Shown: positions 41,575 to 49,689 of the stretch, piece by piece
How positions within the stretch are numbered: the stretch's first letter is position 1
Layout: the number at the start of each line of letters is the position of its first letter
NCBI RefSeq assembly: GCF_900188125.1
Contig: NZ_FZOW01000002.1
Location: forward strand, 492,605 to 556,604
Source: Rhodococcoides kyotonense
Lineage (GTDB): Bacteria > Actinomycetota > Actinomycetes > Mycobacteriales > Mycobacteriaceae
Length of the DNA: 64,000 nt
Direction: 5' to 3'
Made by a program: the position numbers and the translations under genes
Notes under the pieces: generated by a model
Databases searched by the model: none
Told to the model about the DNA's origin: nothing
Seen by the model: only the letters and a program-made list of their open reading frames with translations

Positions 41575-42252
41575 ATGGCGGCGCGGCGAGGGAGACCGGG
41601 GACCAGTCCAGGTGGACGTGATCCCCGGCCTCCGGGTCGCTCGTCGACCGCCCGCACTCGGCAGACCGGGGCTGCGTCGGGAGACCAACACAGCTCCGGT
41701 GCCGCTGCGCCGGAACCGTCCGATCAGGCGCGCGACGCCGTCGTCGCCGGAAAAGCCGCGCCACGACGCGTCGGCGCCCGTGCGTCTGGCAAGGACCGTA
41801 CGTTCCTGGGCTTGTCGACGGGACGGGCGGTCGTTCTGGCCGTCGTCGTCTGTGCCTTGGCGCTGACGCTCGCGATGCCGCTACGCACCTATTTCTCGCA
41901 ACGCGCGGAACTCTCGCAGGTTCTGGCCGACCGTGAGGGGCTGCAGAACGACGTCCGAAATCTCGAGCTGGAGAAGTCTCAGCTCAACGAACCGGCACGC
42001 ATCGCCGCCGAAGCGCGCACCCGGCTGTTCTGGGTGATGCCGGGAGAGACGCCGTACACGGTGCAGCTCCCCGGTGACGTCGCGAAGTCGGACGCAGAAG
42101 AACAAGCAACCAAACAATCCGAGGGTCCCTGGTACAGGGATCTTTGGGAATCGGCAGTGCAGCCACAGCCGAGCGACGAACCGGAGACGACACCGCTTCC
42201 GGCGATCGTTCCTGCGCCTGCACCAGCACTAGAAGGAGGGCCGGTCGGGTGA
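41575..42252 (+). CDS. ftsB: Septum formation initiator FtsB/DivIC
   Basis: A divisome protein (225 aa): a long basic, Pro/Gly-rich cytoplasmic region (1-80), one transmembrane segment (about 85-102), and an extracellular leucine-zipper-like coil (about 105-140) with the DivIC pattern ending in ARTRLFWVMPGE. A disordered acidic/Pro tail follows. It is the positional ortholog of Rv1024. It overlaps the next gene by 4 bases (GTGA). Confidence 0.9.
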   Translation: MAARRGRPGTSPGGRDPRPPGRSSTARTRQTGAASGDQHSSGAAAPEPSDQARDAVVAGKAAPRRVGARASGKDRTFLGLSTGRAVVLAVVVCALALTLAMPLRTYFSQRAELSQVLADREGLQNDVRNLELEKSQLNEPARIAAEARTRLFWVMPGETPYTVQLPGDVAKSDAEEQATKQSEGPWYRDLWESAVQPQPSDEPETTPLPAIVPAPAPALEGGPVG

Positions 42253-42776
42253 GCTCGGCAGTCTCGCAAGAAGATCTCGACGCTGTTGCAGCCCAGCTCG
42301 GACGTGAACCGCGTGGCGTTCTGGAGATCGCGTACAGGTCGCCGGACGGAAAGCCCGGGGTCGTCAAGACAGCGCCGAAGCTGCCCGACGGCACTCCGTT
42401 CCCCACGCTCTACTACTTGACCGATCCGCGTCTGACGGCAGAGGCTAGCCGTCAGGAATCTGCCGGGGTGATGCGGGAGATGACTCTCAGGCTGTCGGAG
42501 GACGAGGACCTGGCCGCCGGTTACCGACGTGCCCACGAGTCGTACCTCGCCGAGCGCAATGAGATCGAGTCTCTCGGAACGGATTTCACCGGCGGCGGTA
42601 TGCCCGACCGGGTGAAGTGCTTGCACGTGCTCATCGCTCATTCTTTGGCGAAGGGTCCCGGCTTGAATCCGCTGGGTGACGAGTCCGTTGCGCTCGCCGC
42701 CGAAAATCGTCTGCGCGGCACCGCAATTCCGGCCGACTGGCCTACCATCGCCGAATTGCGCGGAGAGACAGCATGA
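42249..42776 (+). CDS. DUF501 domain-containing protein
   Basis: A soluble 175-aa protein of DUF501, conserved in actinobacteria at this site (Rv1025 position). Recognisable blocks are LGREPRGV, FPTLYYLTDP and MPDRVKCLHVLIAHSLAKGPG; the last has Cys and His residues that could bind a metal. The function is unknown; its strict place between ftsB and ppx suggests a cell-envelope or polyphosphate link. GTG 42249 and ATGA 42773 overlaps make a tightly coupled trio. Confidence 0.85.
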   Translation: MSSAVSQEDLDAVAAQLGREPRGVLEIAYRSPDGKPGVVKTAPKLPDGTPFPTLYYLTDPRLTAEASRQESAGVMREMTLRLSEDEDLAAGYRRAHESYLAERNEIESLGTDFTGGGMPDRVKCLHVLIAHSLAKGPGLNPLGDESVALAAENRLRGTAIPADWPTIAELRGETA

Positions 42777-43732
42777 CTCGGGTTGCGGCGATCGATTGCG
42801 GTACCAATTCCATCAGGCTTCTCGTCGCCGACATCGAAGACGGTGTCCTGACGGACGTCTCCCGCGAGATGCGCGTCGTACGGCTGGGGCAAGGTGTCGA
42901 CGCAACGGGGTCCTTTGCACCCGAGGCGATCGAGCGCACACGGGTCGCTCTGGAGGAGTACGCAGGCATCATTCGCTCGGCGGGCGTGACGGCGCTGCGG
43001 ATGGTCGCGACGTCGGCCACTCGCGACGCGTCGAACCGCGAGGATTTCTTCTCGATGACGCGCGAGATTCTGGATCCGATCGTGTCCGGGTCGGTTGCCG
43101 AGGTCATCACCGGTGACGAGGAAGCGCGTCTGTCGTTTGCCGGTGCCATCGGCGACTTGAGTTTCGACGGTGGGCCTTTCGTGGTCGTCGACCTGGGCGG
43201 TGGCTCGACGGAGTTGGTCCTGGGCGATGCCGGGGGAGTCGAGGCGGCGTATTCCGCGGACATCGGCTGTGTTCGACTGACCGAGCGGTGCCTGCCGTCC
43301 GATCCACCGACCGACGAAGAGATCGCTGCCGCACAGGCTTTCGCCGGTGAACGGTTGCAGGCTGCCTTCGATGCGGTGCCGGTCGAGAAGGCGAAGACGT
43401 GGGTCGGAGTCGCCGGAACGATGACAACTCTTGCCGCACTTGGTCTCGGACTCGAGCAGTACGATCCCGACGCAATTCACCTGTCGCGCATCTCCTTCAC
43501 GAAGCTGCGTGAGGTCTGCGACGGCTTGCTTCGCTCGACACACGACGAGCGTGCAGCTCTCGGCCCCATGCATCCCGGGCGGGTCGACGTCATAGGCGGT
43601 GGCTCGCTCGTGACTCTGGCGCTCGCCGACGAATTCGCCCGGCGCGCAGGCATCGACGAGCTCGTCGTCAGTGAGCACGACATTCTCGACGGTATCGCCA
43701 TGAGTGCGGCTCCGCCACCCGTGCGTGCATAG
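42773..43732 (+). CDS. ppx: Ppx/GppA phosphatase (exopolyphosphatase)
   Basis: A 319-aa actin-fold phosphatase: DCGTNSIRLLVADI at the N-terminus, VVDLGGGSTELVLG in the middle and GGGSLVTLALADE in the second half. The short single-module form corresponds to mycobacterial Ppx2 (Rv1026). It hydrolyses polyphosphate or pppGpp; which is not certain. The stop codon lies inside a long hairpin. Confidence 0.9.
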   Translation: MTRVAAIDCGTNSIRLLVADIEDGVLTDVSREMRVVRLGQGVDATGSFAPEAIERTRVALEEYAGIIRSAGVTALRMVATSATRDASNREDFFSMTREILDPIVSGSVAEVITGDEEARLSFAGAIGDLSFDGGPFVVVDLGGGSTELVLGDAGGVEAAYSADIGCVRLTERCLPSDPPTDEEIAAAQAFAGERLQAAFDAVPVEKAKTWVGVAGTMTTLAALGLGLEQYDPDAIHLSRISFTKLREVCDGLLRSTHDERAALGPMHPGRVDVIGGGSLVTLALADEFARRAGIDELVVSEHDILDGIAMSAAPPPVRA

Positions 43733-43763
43733 TTGGTCTCTGCGCAAACTATGCACGCACGGG
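43718..43763. repeat. palindromic repeat at ppx 3' end (TGGTCTC family, copy 2)
   Basis: Perfect 17-bp arms, CCCGTGCGTGCATAGTT (43718-43734) and its complement (43747-43763), enclose GGTCTCTGCGCA. The ppx stop TAG lies in the left arm (43730-43732). The same core occurs at the tatD end (833-880). Confidence 0.8.
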
Positions 43764-43873
43764 TAGCGAAGCTGCATATTTGCAGACGTCGCCTGCGGCG
43801 ATGTGTCTTGCATCGGACAGTCTTTCGGTGAACTCTGTGCTGGGGGTCACAACTTCCGAAGCGAGGGACATAG

Positions 43874-45301
43874 ATGACGACGACGCAGGCACCGGCCGAG
43901 AAGGGTTTGGCTCGTGCGGCGCAGGCTCTTGCCCGCGCCACCGAGAAATGGTTTCCCGACGCGTACATCTTCGCCCTGGCAGGCGTTGTCGTCGTGGCAG
44001 TCGCAGCACTCGCCAACGGGTCGTCGCCGCAGAATGTCGTCGACGCGTTCGGTAACGGTTTCTGGGACCTGACGGCGTTCACGCTGCAGATGGCGATGGT
44101 GGTCCTCACCGGCTACGTGGTGGCGACGTCGCCGCCGGTTGCTCGGTTGATTACGCGGTTGGCCCTGGTCCCCAGTTCACCCAGCAGCGCAGTCAGTTTC
44201 GTGGCGCTGCTGTCGTGCTCGGTGTCGTTTCTGAACTGGGGACTCAGTTTGGTGTTCGGTGGCTTGCTGGCCCGAGCGATTGCCCGACGTACCGATCTTC
44301 GCGTGGACTACCGAGCACTCGGCGCAGCCGCGTTCATGGGTCTGGGTGCTGTGTGGGCGCTCGGGATGTCGTCGTCCGCCGCGCAACTCCAGGCGACGGC
44401 GAGCTCGTTGCCGCCGGCGTTGTTGCAGATCACCGGTGTGCTCGATTTCGGCAAGACGATCTTCACGTGGCAGTCGTTGGTGACGTGCCTGATCATCACA
44501 GTGCTGACCGTCGTCATCGCGCACTTCTCGGCGCCGAAGGGCGAAGCGATCAAGACCGCTGAGTCGATGGACGTGAATCTCGACGACACCGTCGCCGAAC
44601 CCGCGCCACGCACCAGGCCGGGGGAGTGGCTCGAGTACAGCCGAATCCTGCCGTGGTTCGCCGGCGCGATGACGCTGGGTTGGCTTGTGTCGCAACTGTT
44701 GACGCTGCCGGTGCTGTCTGTTGTGTCGAGCTTGAACGGCTATCTGTTGGTGTTCCTCATGCTCGGACTGGTCCTCCACGGAACGCCCAGGCGGTTCCTC
44801 GATTCCGTAGCCAAGGCAGTACCGGCGACGGCGGGAATCCTCGTGCAGTTTCCGCTGTACGCGGCGATGGCGGCAATTCTGACGAAAGCCGAGGGCCGGG
44901 GAGGCGTTACGATCTCCGAGCATCTCGCGAACTTCTTCACCGACATCGGCAGCGGCGGGGGATTCGCCGTCGTGATTGCGATCTACACCGTCGTGCTCGG
45001 GTTGTTCGTGCCGTCCGGTGGTGGCAAGTGGCTCGTCGAGGCGCCGTACGTTATGCAGTCCGCGACGGACGTGCAGATGAACCTCGGCTGGACCGTCCAG
45101 ATCTACAACGTCGCCGAGGCCCTGCCGAACCTGATCAACCCGTTCTTCATGCTGCCGTTGCTGGCAGTTCTCGGTCTGCGGGCACGGGATCTGATCGGAT
45201 TCACGTTCTTGCAGTTCATCTTTCACTTCCCGGTGGTGCTTCTGCTCGTCTGGTTGCTCGGGACCACGTTCGACTTTGTGCCGCCGGTGATCCCGGGGTA
45301 G
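43874..45301 (+). CDS. Short-chain fatty acid transporter AtoE-like
   Basis: An integral membrane protein (475 aa, about 11 segments) of the AtoE family. Conserved blocks include WFPDAYIFALAG, SFLNWGLSLVFGG and FVPSGGGKWLVEAPY. Members are proposed to import short-chain fatty acids. Start ATG 43874. It stands alone between ppx and the tRNA gene that bounds the island, and is the last gene before it. Confidence 0.87.
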   Translation: MTTTQAPAEKGLARAAQALARATEKWFPDAYIFALAGVVVVAVAALANGSSPQNVVDAFGNGFWDLTAFTLQMAMVVLTGYVVATSPPVARLITRLALVPSSPSSAVSFVALLSCSVSFLNWGLSLVFGGLLARAIARRTDLRVDYRALGAAAFMGLGAVWALGMSSSAAQLQATASSLPPALLQITGVLDFGKTIFTWQSLVTCLIITVLTVVIAHFSAPKGEAIKTAESMDVNLDDTVAEPAPRTRPGEWLEYSRILPWFAGAMTLGWLVSQLLTLPVLSVVSSLNGYLLVFLMLGLVLHGTPRRFLDSVAKAVPATAGILVQFPLYAAMAAILTKAEGRGGVTISEHLANFFTDIGSGGGFAVVIAIYTVVLGLFVPSGGGKWLVEAPYVMQSATDVQMNLGWTVQIYNVAEALPNLINPFFMLPLLAVLGLRARDLIGFTFLQFIFHFPVVLLLVWLLGTTFDFVPPVIPG

Positions 45302-45345
45302 GGCGGGACCGATAAGATGGCCGACGCGGTCTTCGGACCGAGGTC

Positions 45346-45419
45346 GCCCCTATAGCCCAATTGGCAGAGGCAGCGGACTTAAAATTCGCACAGTGTCGGT
45401 TCGAGTCCGACTGGGGGCA
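45346..45419 (+). tRNA. tRNA with anticodon UAA (Leu by code), short variable loop
   Basis: A 74-nt cloverleaf: acceptor GCCCCTA/TGGGGGC, anticodon stem GCGGA/TTCGC around CTTAAAA (anticodon TAA), 5-base variable loop ACAGT, T arm GTCGG-TTCGAGT-CCGAC. Leucine tRNAs normally have a long variable arm, so this class I form is unusual and the charging identity is uncertain. The 3' half (from 45375) is an attachment-site repeat. CCA is not encoded here, but the fragment at 62715 is followed by CA to make CACCA. Confidence 0.85.
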
Positions 45420-45420
45420 C
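45375..45420 (+). repeat. attachment site attL (3' half of the tRNA gene)
   Basis: The 46-base segment from GGACTTAAAAT to GGGGGCAC matches 62715-62760 with one mismatch (T at 45386, C at 62726). Direct orientation and position in a tRNA 3' end are the hallmark of tyrosine-recombinase integration. Confidence 0.85.
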
Positions 45421-45516
45421 TGAAGTCCATATGGATCCAGAATCTTGGACCAGGACAGCGGTTTTCGGGTGGTATCGTGGACTTCAGCGGCCAACCACGG
45501 ATCTGAGTGGACCACT

Positions 45517-45539
45517 GAGGCAGCGGATTTCAGATCCGC
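45517..45539 (+). repeat. anticodon-arm-like partial copy of the tRNA
   Basis: GAGGCAGCGGA followed by TTTCAGATCCGC matches 19 of 23 bases of the tRNA anticodon arm at 45368-45390. The stem GCGGA/TCCGC is intact and the loop reads TTTCAGA. The flanks do not fold into a full tRNA. Confidence 0.45.
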
Positions 45540-45611
45540 GGAGTTCGTGGATTTCGAGCGCTGGATATTTCATTTCCGCAGGTCAGGGCCCTGAGGCTCA
45601 ATGCCGTTCGC

Positions 45612-45639
45612 GTTCGGTGTCACAACGCTGTCACAACTG
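45612..45639 (+). repeat. GTTCGGTGTCAC motif, left copy (possible recombinase arm site)
   Basis: The 28-base block GTTCGGTGTCAC + AACGCTGTCACAACTG contains TGTCACAA-type units in tandem. A block matching 23 of 28 bases occurs at 62587-62614 near the other end. Arm-type integrase sites are a possible explanation. Confidence 0.4.
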
Positions 45640-46029
45640 CCTCATGAGCGTCCAGATGGACGTGAGCCGACGTGCGTGGACTTGATTGCGAAAGCAGTCG
45701 AGTCGTCTCGGTCCGAGGGCACCCGGCGCACCTGCGCCGCCGGGTGGCGACGATGTCCACCGGTACGTGGTTCGGTGCCGAAGCGCCACTTCAGCCCGAC
45801 ACCCCGAAATGCGGTTCGCTGAACGGTGTCAATCGCTAATGCGTCAAGACATCTTGACGGTGCGGTAACTGCGCTTACGGTGAGAGGCAGCTGGCAACCG
45901 ATCACGGTCGAACGAGAATCCGGCAGGAGTGCGTTGGGTCGATGTCATGGTCACAACGGTTCCTGCAGTGACGGTGGGTCGCCGAGTTCGGTCTGCACTC
46001 ACACTCGTCGTCCGTCCTCGGTCCTCGGT

Positions 46030-46752
46030 TCACCAGTTGGCGTCGAAGTCGTGTCCTCGATGGACGATGTCGGCGGCAAGTGCGGTGATCGACTGAGACA
46101 TCGCGTAGGAGTATGCGCGCAGTGCGGCGCTGGTGTCGACGACGGTGGTGCCGCGGCGGGCGGCGAGCATGCCGATGGCGATGTACACATCGGTGCGTGG
46201 TGACCGGAAGCTGCGGTCACTGGCGCTGGGTTCGGTGAGGTCGTCCATGACGTATGCGCTCAGGTCGTTTCGTAGTGCGTCGCCGAGTTCCTCGGCCAAC
46301 GAGTGGCCGGCATGGAGTTCGTTTGCCGTGAACGGATCGGGGCCCCGGCGGTAGGACTCCAACACTCCGAGTAGGACTCCGTCGGCGGTGATCGGATATG
46401 CCAGGACGCGGCGTACGTTCAGCTCGCTGCGTAGTTCGGCGGCGAACAGCGGCCATGCACTCGAGACGGTCGAGTCTTCGAGGTCGGACATCGGTTGCGA
46501 TGCCCGGGCGGCTGTATGGGCGTGGAGTGCGTCGAGGAACGGTCCAGCGCCGATGGTGAATTGAAGTTCGTCGATGCGTGCGGCTGTGGTGTCGGTCGCA
46601 TAGACCAAGTCCACGACGTTCCTGTCGCCGGTGATCACGGAGATCGCGGTTCCGTCGGCACCGACCGCCGCAGATGTGGCGCGCACCAGCGCTTCTACCG
46701 TAGGCAATGCTGGTGAGTCGACGTCGAGTCGAGGGCAGGGATCCTCACTCAT
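46030..46752 (-). CDS. GAF-ANTAR domain regulator
   Basis: A 240-aa protein: GAF sensor (about 15-160, with the VLAYPITADGVLLGVLE strand pair) and a C-terminal ANTAR RNA-binding helix bundle (about 180-235, AIGMLAARRGTTVVDTSAALRAYSYA with the conserved Ala/Arg positions). ANTAR proteins act as antiterminators on dual hairpins. No kinase partner is adjacent, so the GAF domain probably senses directly. ATG 46752 is chosen over an upstream in-frame ATG that adds eight residues. Confidence 0.8.
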   Translation of the reverse strand: MSEDPCPRLDVDSPALPTVEALVRATSAAVGADGTAISVITGDRNVVDLVYATDTTAARIDELQFTIGAGPFLDALHAHTAARASQPMSDLEDSTVSSAWPLFAAELRSELNVRRVLAYPITADGVLLGVLESYRRGPDPFTANELHAGHSLAEELGDALRNDLSAYVMDDLTEPSASDRSFRSPRTDVYIAIGMLAARRGTTVVDTSAALRAYSYAMSQSITALAADIVHRGHDFDANW

Positions 46753-47040
46753 CGGACGTAGTGCCGACCGGGCCACGGGGGAGGCCGAATCCGGATGCGT
46801 GGACTGATGGTCTGGTCATGGCTGGCTCGATTCGGCCAGACCTGCGCCGCCGATGTCGGGACGTTGCAAGAACAGCAGGTTGAGTCGGCATTCCTGGGGG
46901 TGGAATACCTGGCCCGAATCTACACCCGCGGCGATCGTTGTGGTGATAGGTATCCGCGGCGTCACCGTCGGGGCTAGTGTGTCCTGGACCGAGTTCATCG
47001 TCGGTCGCCATTTTTGGGGGTCACGGCAAGGACTGGCTAC

Positions 47041-47496
47041 GTGACACCTGTGGAGACAGCGTCGGAGCTCGATGCGCTCGCCGCCCCGTTCGGCTTCCGG
47101 GTCAGCTTCGATGCCGACGTCGATCGGTATCTGCTTAGTGAAACCGACAGTCCGTATGTCGTGGTGCTGTGGTCCGATCCCGACGACATGCGGCGCGAGA
47201 TCGGCGACCTCGAGCAGGTCGAGGCGTGGGACCTCGTTCTCGACGACACCGTCACCAGCAGGAGCCTGCTGATGGTGGCGGTGTTGGTGGGCGGTCGCCG
47301 GTACGAGTTGTCCGGTGATGAGGTGGTCGGCGGGGCAGATCATGCCGGCCGGGCAGTGGTGACACTGTTGCAGGCGGCCAAGCCTGAACCGTTCGTTGTG
47401 GGTACCTGGCGGAAATCGCGCCGGCACACCCATCCCGCGGCTACGACCGAGGACCGAACCATCTGTCCGGACACCGCACCGATAGAGCAGCCGTGA
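47041..47496 (+). CDS. Hypothetical soluble protein
   Basis: I do not recognise this 151-aa protein. It is acidic in its first half (FDADVDRYLLSETDSPYVVVLWSDPDDM) and ends in a basic, disordered tail. GTG 47041 has AAGGA 8 bases upstream. It overlaps the next gene's possible GTG start (47493) by 4 bases, so it may head a three-gene set with two membrane proteins. Confidence 0.55.
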   Translation: MTPVETASELDALAAPFGFRVSFDADVDRYLLSETDSPYVVVLWSDPDDMRREIGDLEQVEAWDLVLDDTVTSRSLLMVAVLVGGRRYELSGDEVVGGADHAGRAVVTLLQAAKPEPFVVGTWRKSRRHTHPAATTEDRTICPDTAPIEQP

Positions 47497-47606
47497 CCGC
47501 GATGGGCCTCAGGTCACAGTCCCCAGCCGAGCCAGCGAGCGCTCGCAACACCGTGGTGGGGTGGCCAACCGGACCGGTCTGTACGTACGCAGGGATACGG
47601 TGGGTT

Positions 47607-48041
47607 ATGGCCGAGCGCACCGAGTCACCGCATCTGCTCGGTTCGATCCTTCGGCTGTACGTGGGTTTCTACGCCGCGGCGTGGTTCGGGGGAGCGCCGT
47701 ATGCGGCACTGTTCGGCAATCCGGGCGTCGACTGGACGGTTCGGGAGGTCGGTGTCGCGGTCCTCGCATGCGCGGTGGCCGTAGCGGGTGTGTGGGCAGT
47801 CCTGTCCGCGGTGCGCACTCTGTCGATCTCGCCGCGGTTCCCGGCGATCGCACCTGCCGCCATGGCTTCGATGGGGCGGTGGTTCGCCTCGATCGCTGCG
47901 ACGGTGGCCGCGTTCGCACTCGCGGGAGTGCTGCTGGGTACTGCGCTCGCGCCGTTCCTGGTGCCCGCGGTCGGTGGGTGGGCGGGCGCGAATTCTCGTG
48001 TGCTGTACCGCGCCGCCACCTCGCGCTCACCTGTGACGTGA
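47607..48041 (+). CDS. Hypothetical membrane protein
   Basis: A 144-aa protein with about three or four hydrophobic segments (ILRLYVGFYAAAWFGG; VGVAVLACAVAVAGVWAVL; ASIAATVAAFALAGVLLG). ATG 47607 is the conservative start; GTG 47493 would couple it to the preceding gene (GTGA) but add a non-homologous-looking tail. It ends in a GTGA overlap with the next gene. Family unknown. Confidence 0.5.
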   Translation: MAERTESPHLLGSILRLYVGFYAAAWFGGAPYAALFGNPGVDWTVREVGVAVLACAVAVAGVWAVLSAVRTLSISPRFPAIAPAAMASMGRWFASIAATVAAFALAGVLLGTALAPFLVPAVGGWAGANSRVLYRAATSRSPVT

Positions 48042-48454
48042 GTTCGCCGGTGAGGAAGCTGTCGATCGCGGTGATTCTGGTTGTCCTCGGGGCGGCGGGC
48101 CTGTTCAACGGGATGTCGTTGGTGTCCGATCCGACCGGTCGCTCGCTGGGTCTGCGGGTGGACATGCTGCCGCCGTGGCACAGTTGGGATTTCCTGGTCT
48201 CGGGGATGTTCGTGTTGATCGCGCTCGGAATCGTTCCGTTGATCTGCGCGGCCGCGGTGTTGGTCGACGTGCCCGAGGCGGCTGCGGCTGCCGGCGCGAT
48301 CGGCGTGGTGGTCATCGCGTGGGTGGCGTGGCAAATCCTTGTTTTGGATCTCTGGGTTCCGCGAGCGCACGTCGCGTTGGCGGGCGGGGCAGTGGCGCTG
48401 ATCGTTCTCGGCGCAACGATGCTGCATCACACCCGATTTCACCCGTACGCGTGA
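48038..48454 (+). CDS. Hypothetical four-helix membrane protein
   Basis: A 138-aa protein with four evenly spaced hydrophobic segments (about 7-27, 50-72, 76-98, 106-122) and a short polar stretch after the first. GTG 48038 overlaps the previous stop by 4 bases. Its even spacing resembles small four-helix actinobacterial membrane proteins; no function can be assigned. Confidence 0.55.
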   Translation: MSSPVRKLSIAVILVVLGAAGLFNGMSLVSDPTGRSLGLRVDMLPPWHSWDFLVSGMFVLIALGIVPLICAAAVLVDVPEAAAAAGAIGVVVIAWVAWQILVLDLWVPRAHVALAGGAVALIVLGATMLHHTRFHPYA

Positions 48455-48526
48455 ACCGCAGCCGCATACTGTTGCGCCACGATCGCAACAGCGGAATCTA
48501 CGGAGTGTGTATGGCGGTGGACGGTG

Positions 48527-48735
48527 TCAGTGGCGGCGCAGTAGACGCCGCGGCCGCAGTGCGGCACTGCCGAGCACGGCCACCAGGAATCCGACGAAAA
48601 CAGTATTGCGAATCCTTGCGTGATGTCGAGGTTGACGCCGAGGAACTCGATGCGCGCGTGCTCGGTGTTCTGCAGTACGAACACCAGCAGCGCGATCACC
48701 GGAAGCACCGACACGGCCGCTGCCAGTGTCGTACA
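48527..48735 (-). pseudogene. LapA/DUF1049-like membrane protein, frameshifted
   Basis: One minus frame encodes LLVFVLQNTEHARIEFLGVN followed by LDITQGFAILF, the LapA-domain first half. The second helix (VGFLVAVLGSAALRPRRLLRRH) continues in another frame from about 48605. A one-base shift near a TTTTCG run would restore a normal two-helix LapA protein. Neither frame alone gives a complete protein and no good start is seen. Confidence 0.6.
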
Positions 48736-49443
48736 CCGATTTGGTTCAGGTGGCCGAGTCCCGGCTGTACGGTGGTCGCACGGTATCTGTGGCGTCGGCG
48801 GCGATCGCCACGCGCGGGAAAAGCTGTGGCACACCGGCATCGGTGGACGAGCATGGGCTTCACCGTCGTGCATCTCGCCGGGTGGGGAACACCAGCAGTA
48901 CTGTAAGCGGCGCGCGGCAGCGAACAGTACTGCAAGCGTCCGCACCGACAGTCGAAGACGTCTCACCGGTGCTGACTCCGAGCTGTGGTCTCAACTGCCG
49001 AGCTGCGCTGCGGCTACCCGATCGAGCGTGCGGCAAACCCGGACACGGCACGCGCGCACTCTGCGAGCGAGAATGTCGACAGCCATTGCGTCCACTGATG
49101 CTCGGGCGGGATGCGCACCTCTGAACCGAGAACCCAGTCCCTGTCTCGCACGGGTGCATGCGGGCGTGAACCGTCTCACCGAGAGTGGTCCTTTCACGAT
49201 GTCGGCGGGTAGACAGCGGCCCTGTGGACGCGGGTGATGCCGATCGACGCCGCGCAGTGGATGCTGGGGGCAAGGGATGCAGCCCGTTGGACGTGTCGTT
49301 GACATCGGCCATCGTGACTAGCGCCTTTCGCGCGACGTGAGACGATTGTGCACCCTCCGGGAAATCCGTACCTCAGGAGTCGAATCCGCAGCGGCGGTGT
49401 CCGGCTGCGATTGAACTGAGGTGAACGCGGGTATGGACGAGCC
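48736..49443. other. no supported gene; probable decayed sequence
   Basis: These 708 bases hold frames in several directions, none with recognisable domains, a ribosome-binding site or consistent codon use. The minus-strand frame at 48860-49312 has an Arg/Ser/Pro-rich composition typical of a non-coding shadow. Together with the neighbouring frameshifted gene this looks like a remnant. Confidence 0.5.
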
Positions 49444-49641
49444 ATGAATGTCGGAGATCGTTGTCATTTCACCGCAGGTGCCGCCACCGTCCTGGTGACC
49501 GTTGCGGATGTGCGCGATGACGGTCTCGTTTTGGTGCAGAACGAGGTCGCCGGGGCGGGCGCGTACTCGTTCCTCGTGCGAGCCGACATGCTGATCCCCG
49601 AGTTCCTCGGCCCGCTGACGCCCGACGTAGCGGCGGTCTGA
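49444..49641 (+). CDS. Small hypothetical protein
   Basis: A 65-aa protein (MNVGDRCHFT ... VTVADVRDDGLVLVQNEVAG) with alternating beta-like pattern, possibly an SH3-like small barrel. The upstream ribosome site is poor. It overlaps no credible gene once the RsbU-like frame is ended at its proper stop (49690). Moderate doubt. Confidence 0.4.
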   Translation: MNVGDRCHFTAGAATVLVTVADVRDDGLVLVQNEVAGAGAYSFLVRADMLIPEFLGPLTPDVAAV

Positions 49642-49689
49642 CGCCTGCGCGGCAGCCGCGATTCTTGATCCTGACGCCCCTGTCTCCGC

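Larger units (their letters stand above)
45421..46029. other. gene-free left end of the island
   Basis: No credible coding region is seen in these 609 bases. They hold GAAGTCCATATGGATCCA just inside attL, a structured stretch at 45499-45539 with a tRNA anticodon-arm-like segment, and the tandem motif GTTCGGTGTCAC..TGTCACAA at 45612-45639. The place where an integrase usually lies is empty. Confidence 0.6.

Noticed and set aside
45499..45570. A second complete tRNA gene (UCA anticodon)
   Set aside because: Only the anticodon arm is convincing; no acceptor or T arm pairs around it.
45421..46029. Integrase remnant next to the tRNA
   Set aside because: I looked for tyrosine-recombinase blocks (H-x-x-R, L-G-H, Y) in all frames and saw none.
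46816..47433. Long minus-strand frame opposite the 47041 gene
   Set aside because: His/Arg/Pro-rich composition of a shadow frame; the plus-strand gene has a ribosome site and a normal composition.
48860..49312. Minus-strand frame of 150 codons
   Set aside because: Arg/Ser/Pro-rich, no domain and no ribosome site; lies in a decayed stretch.
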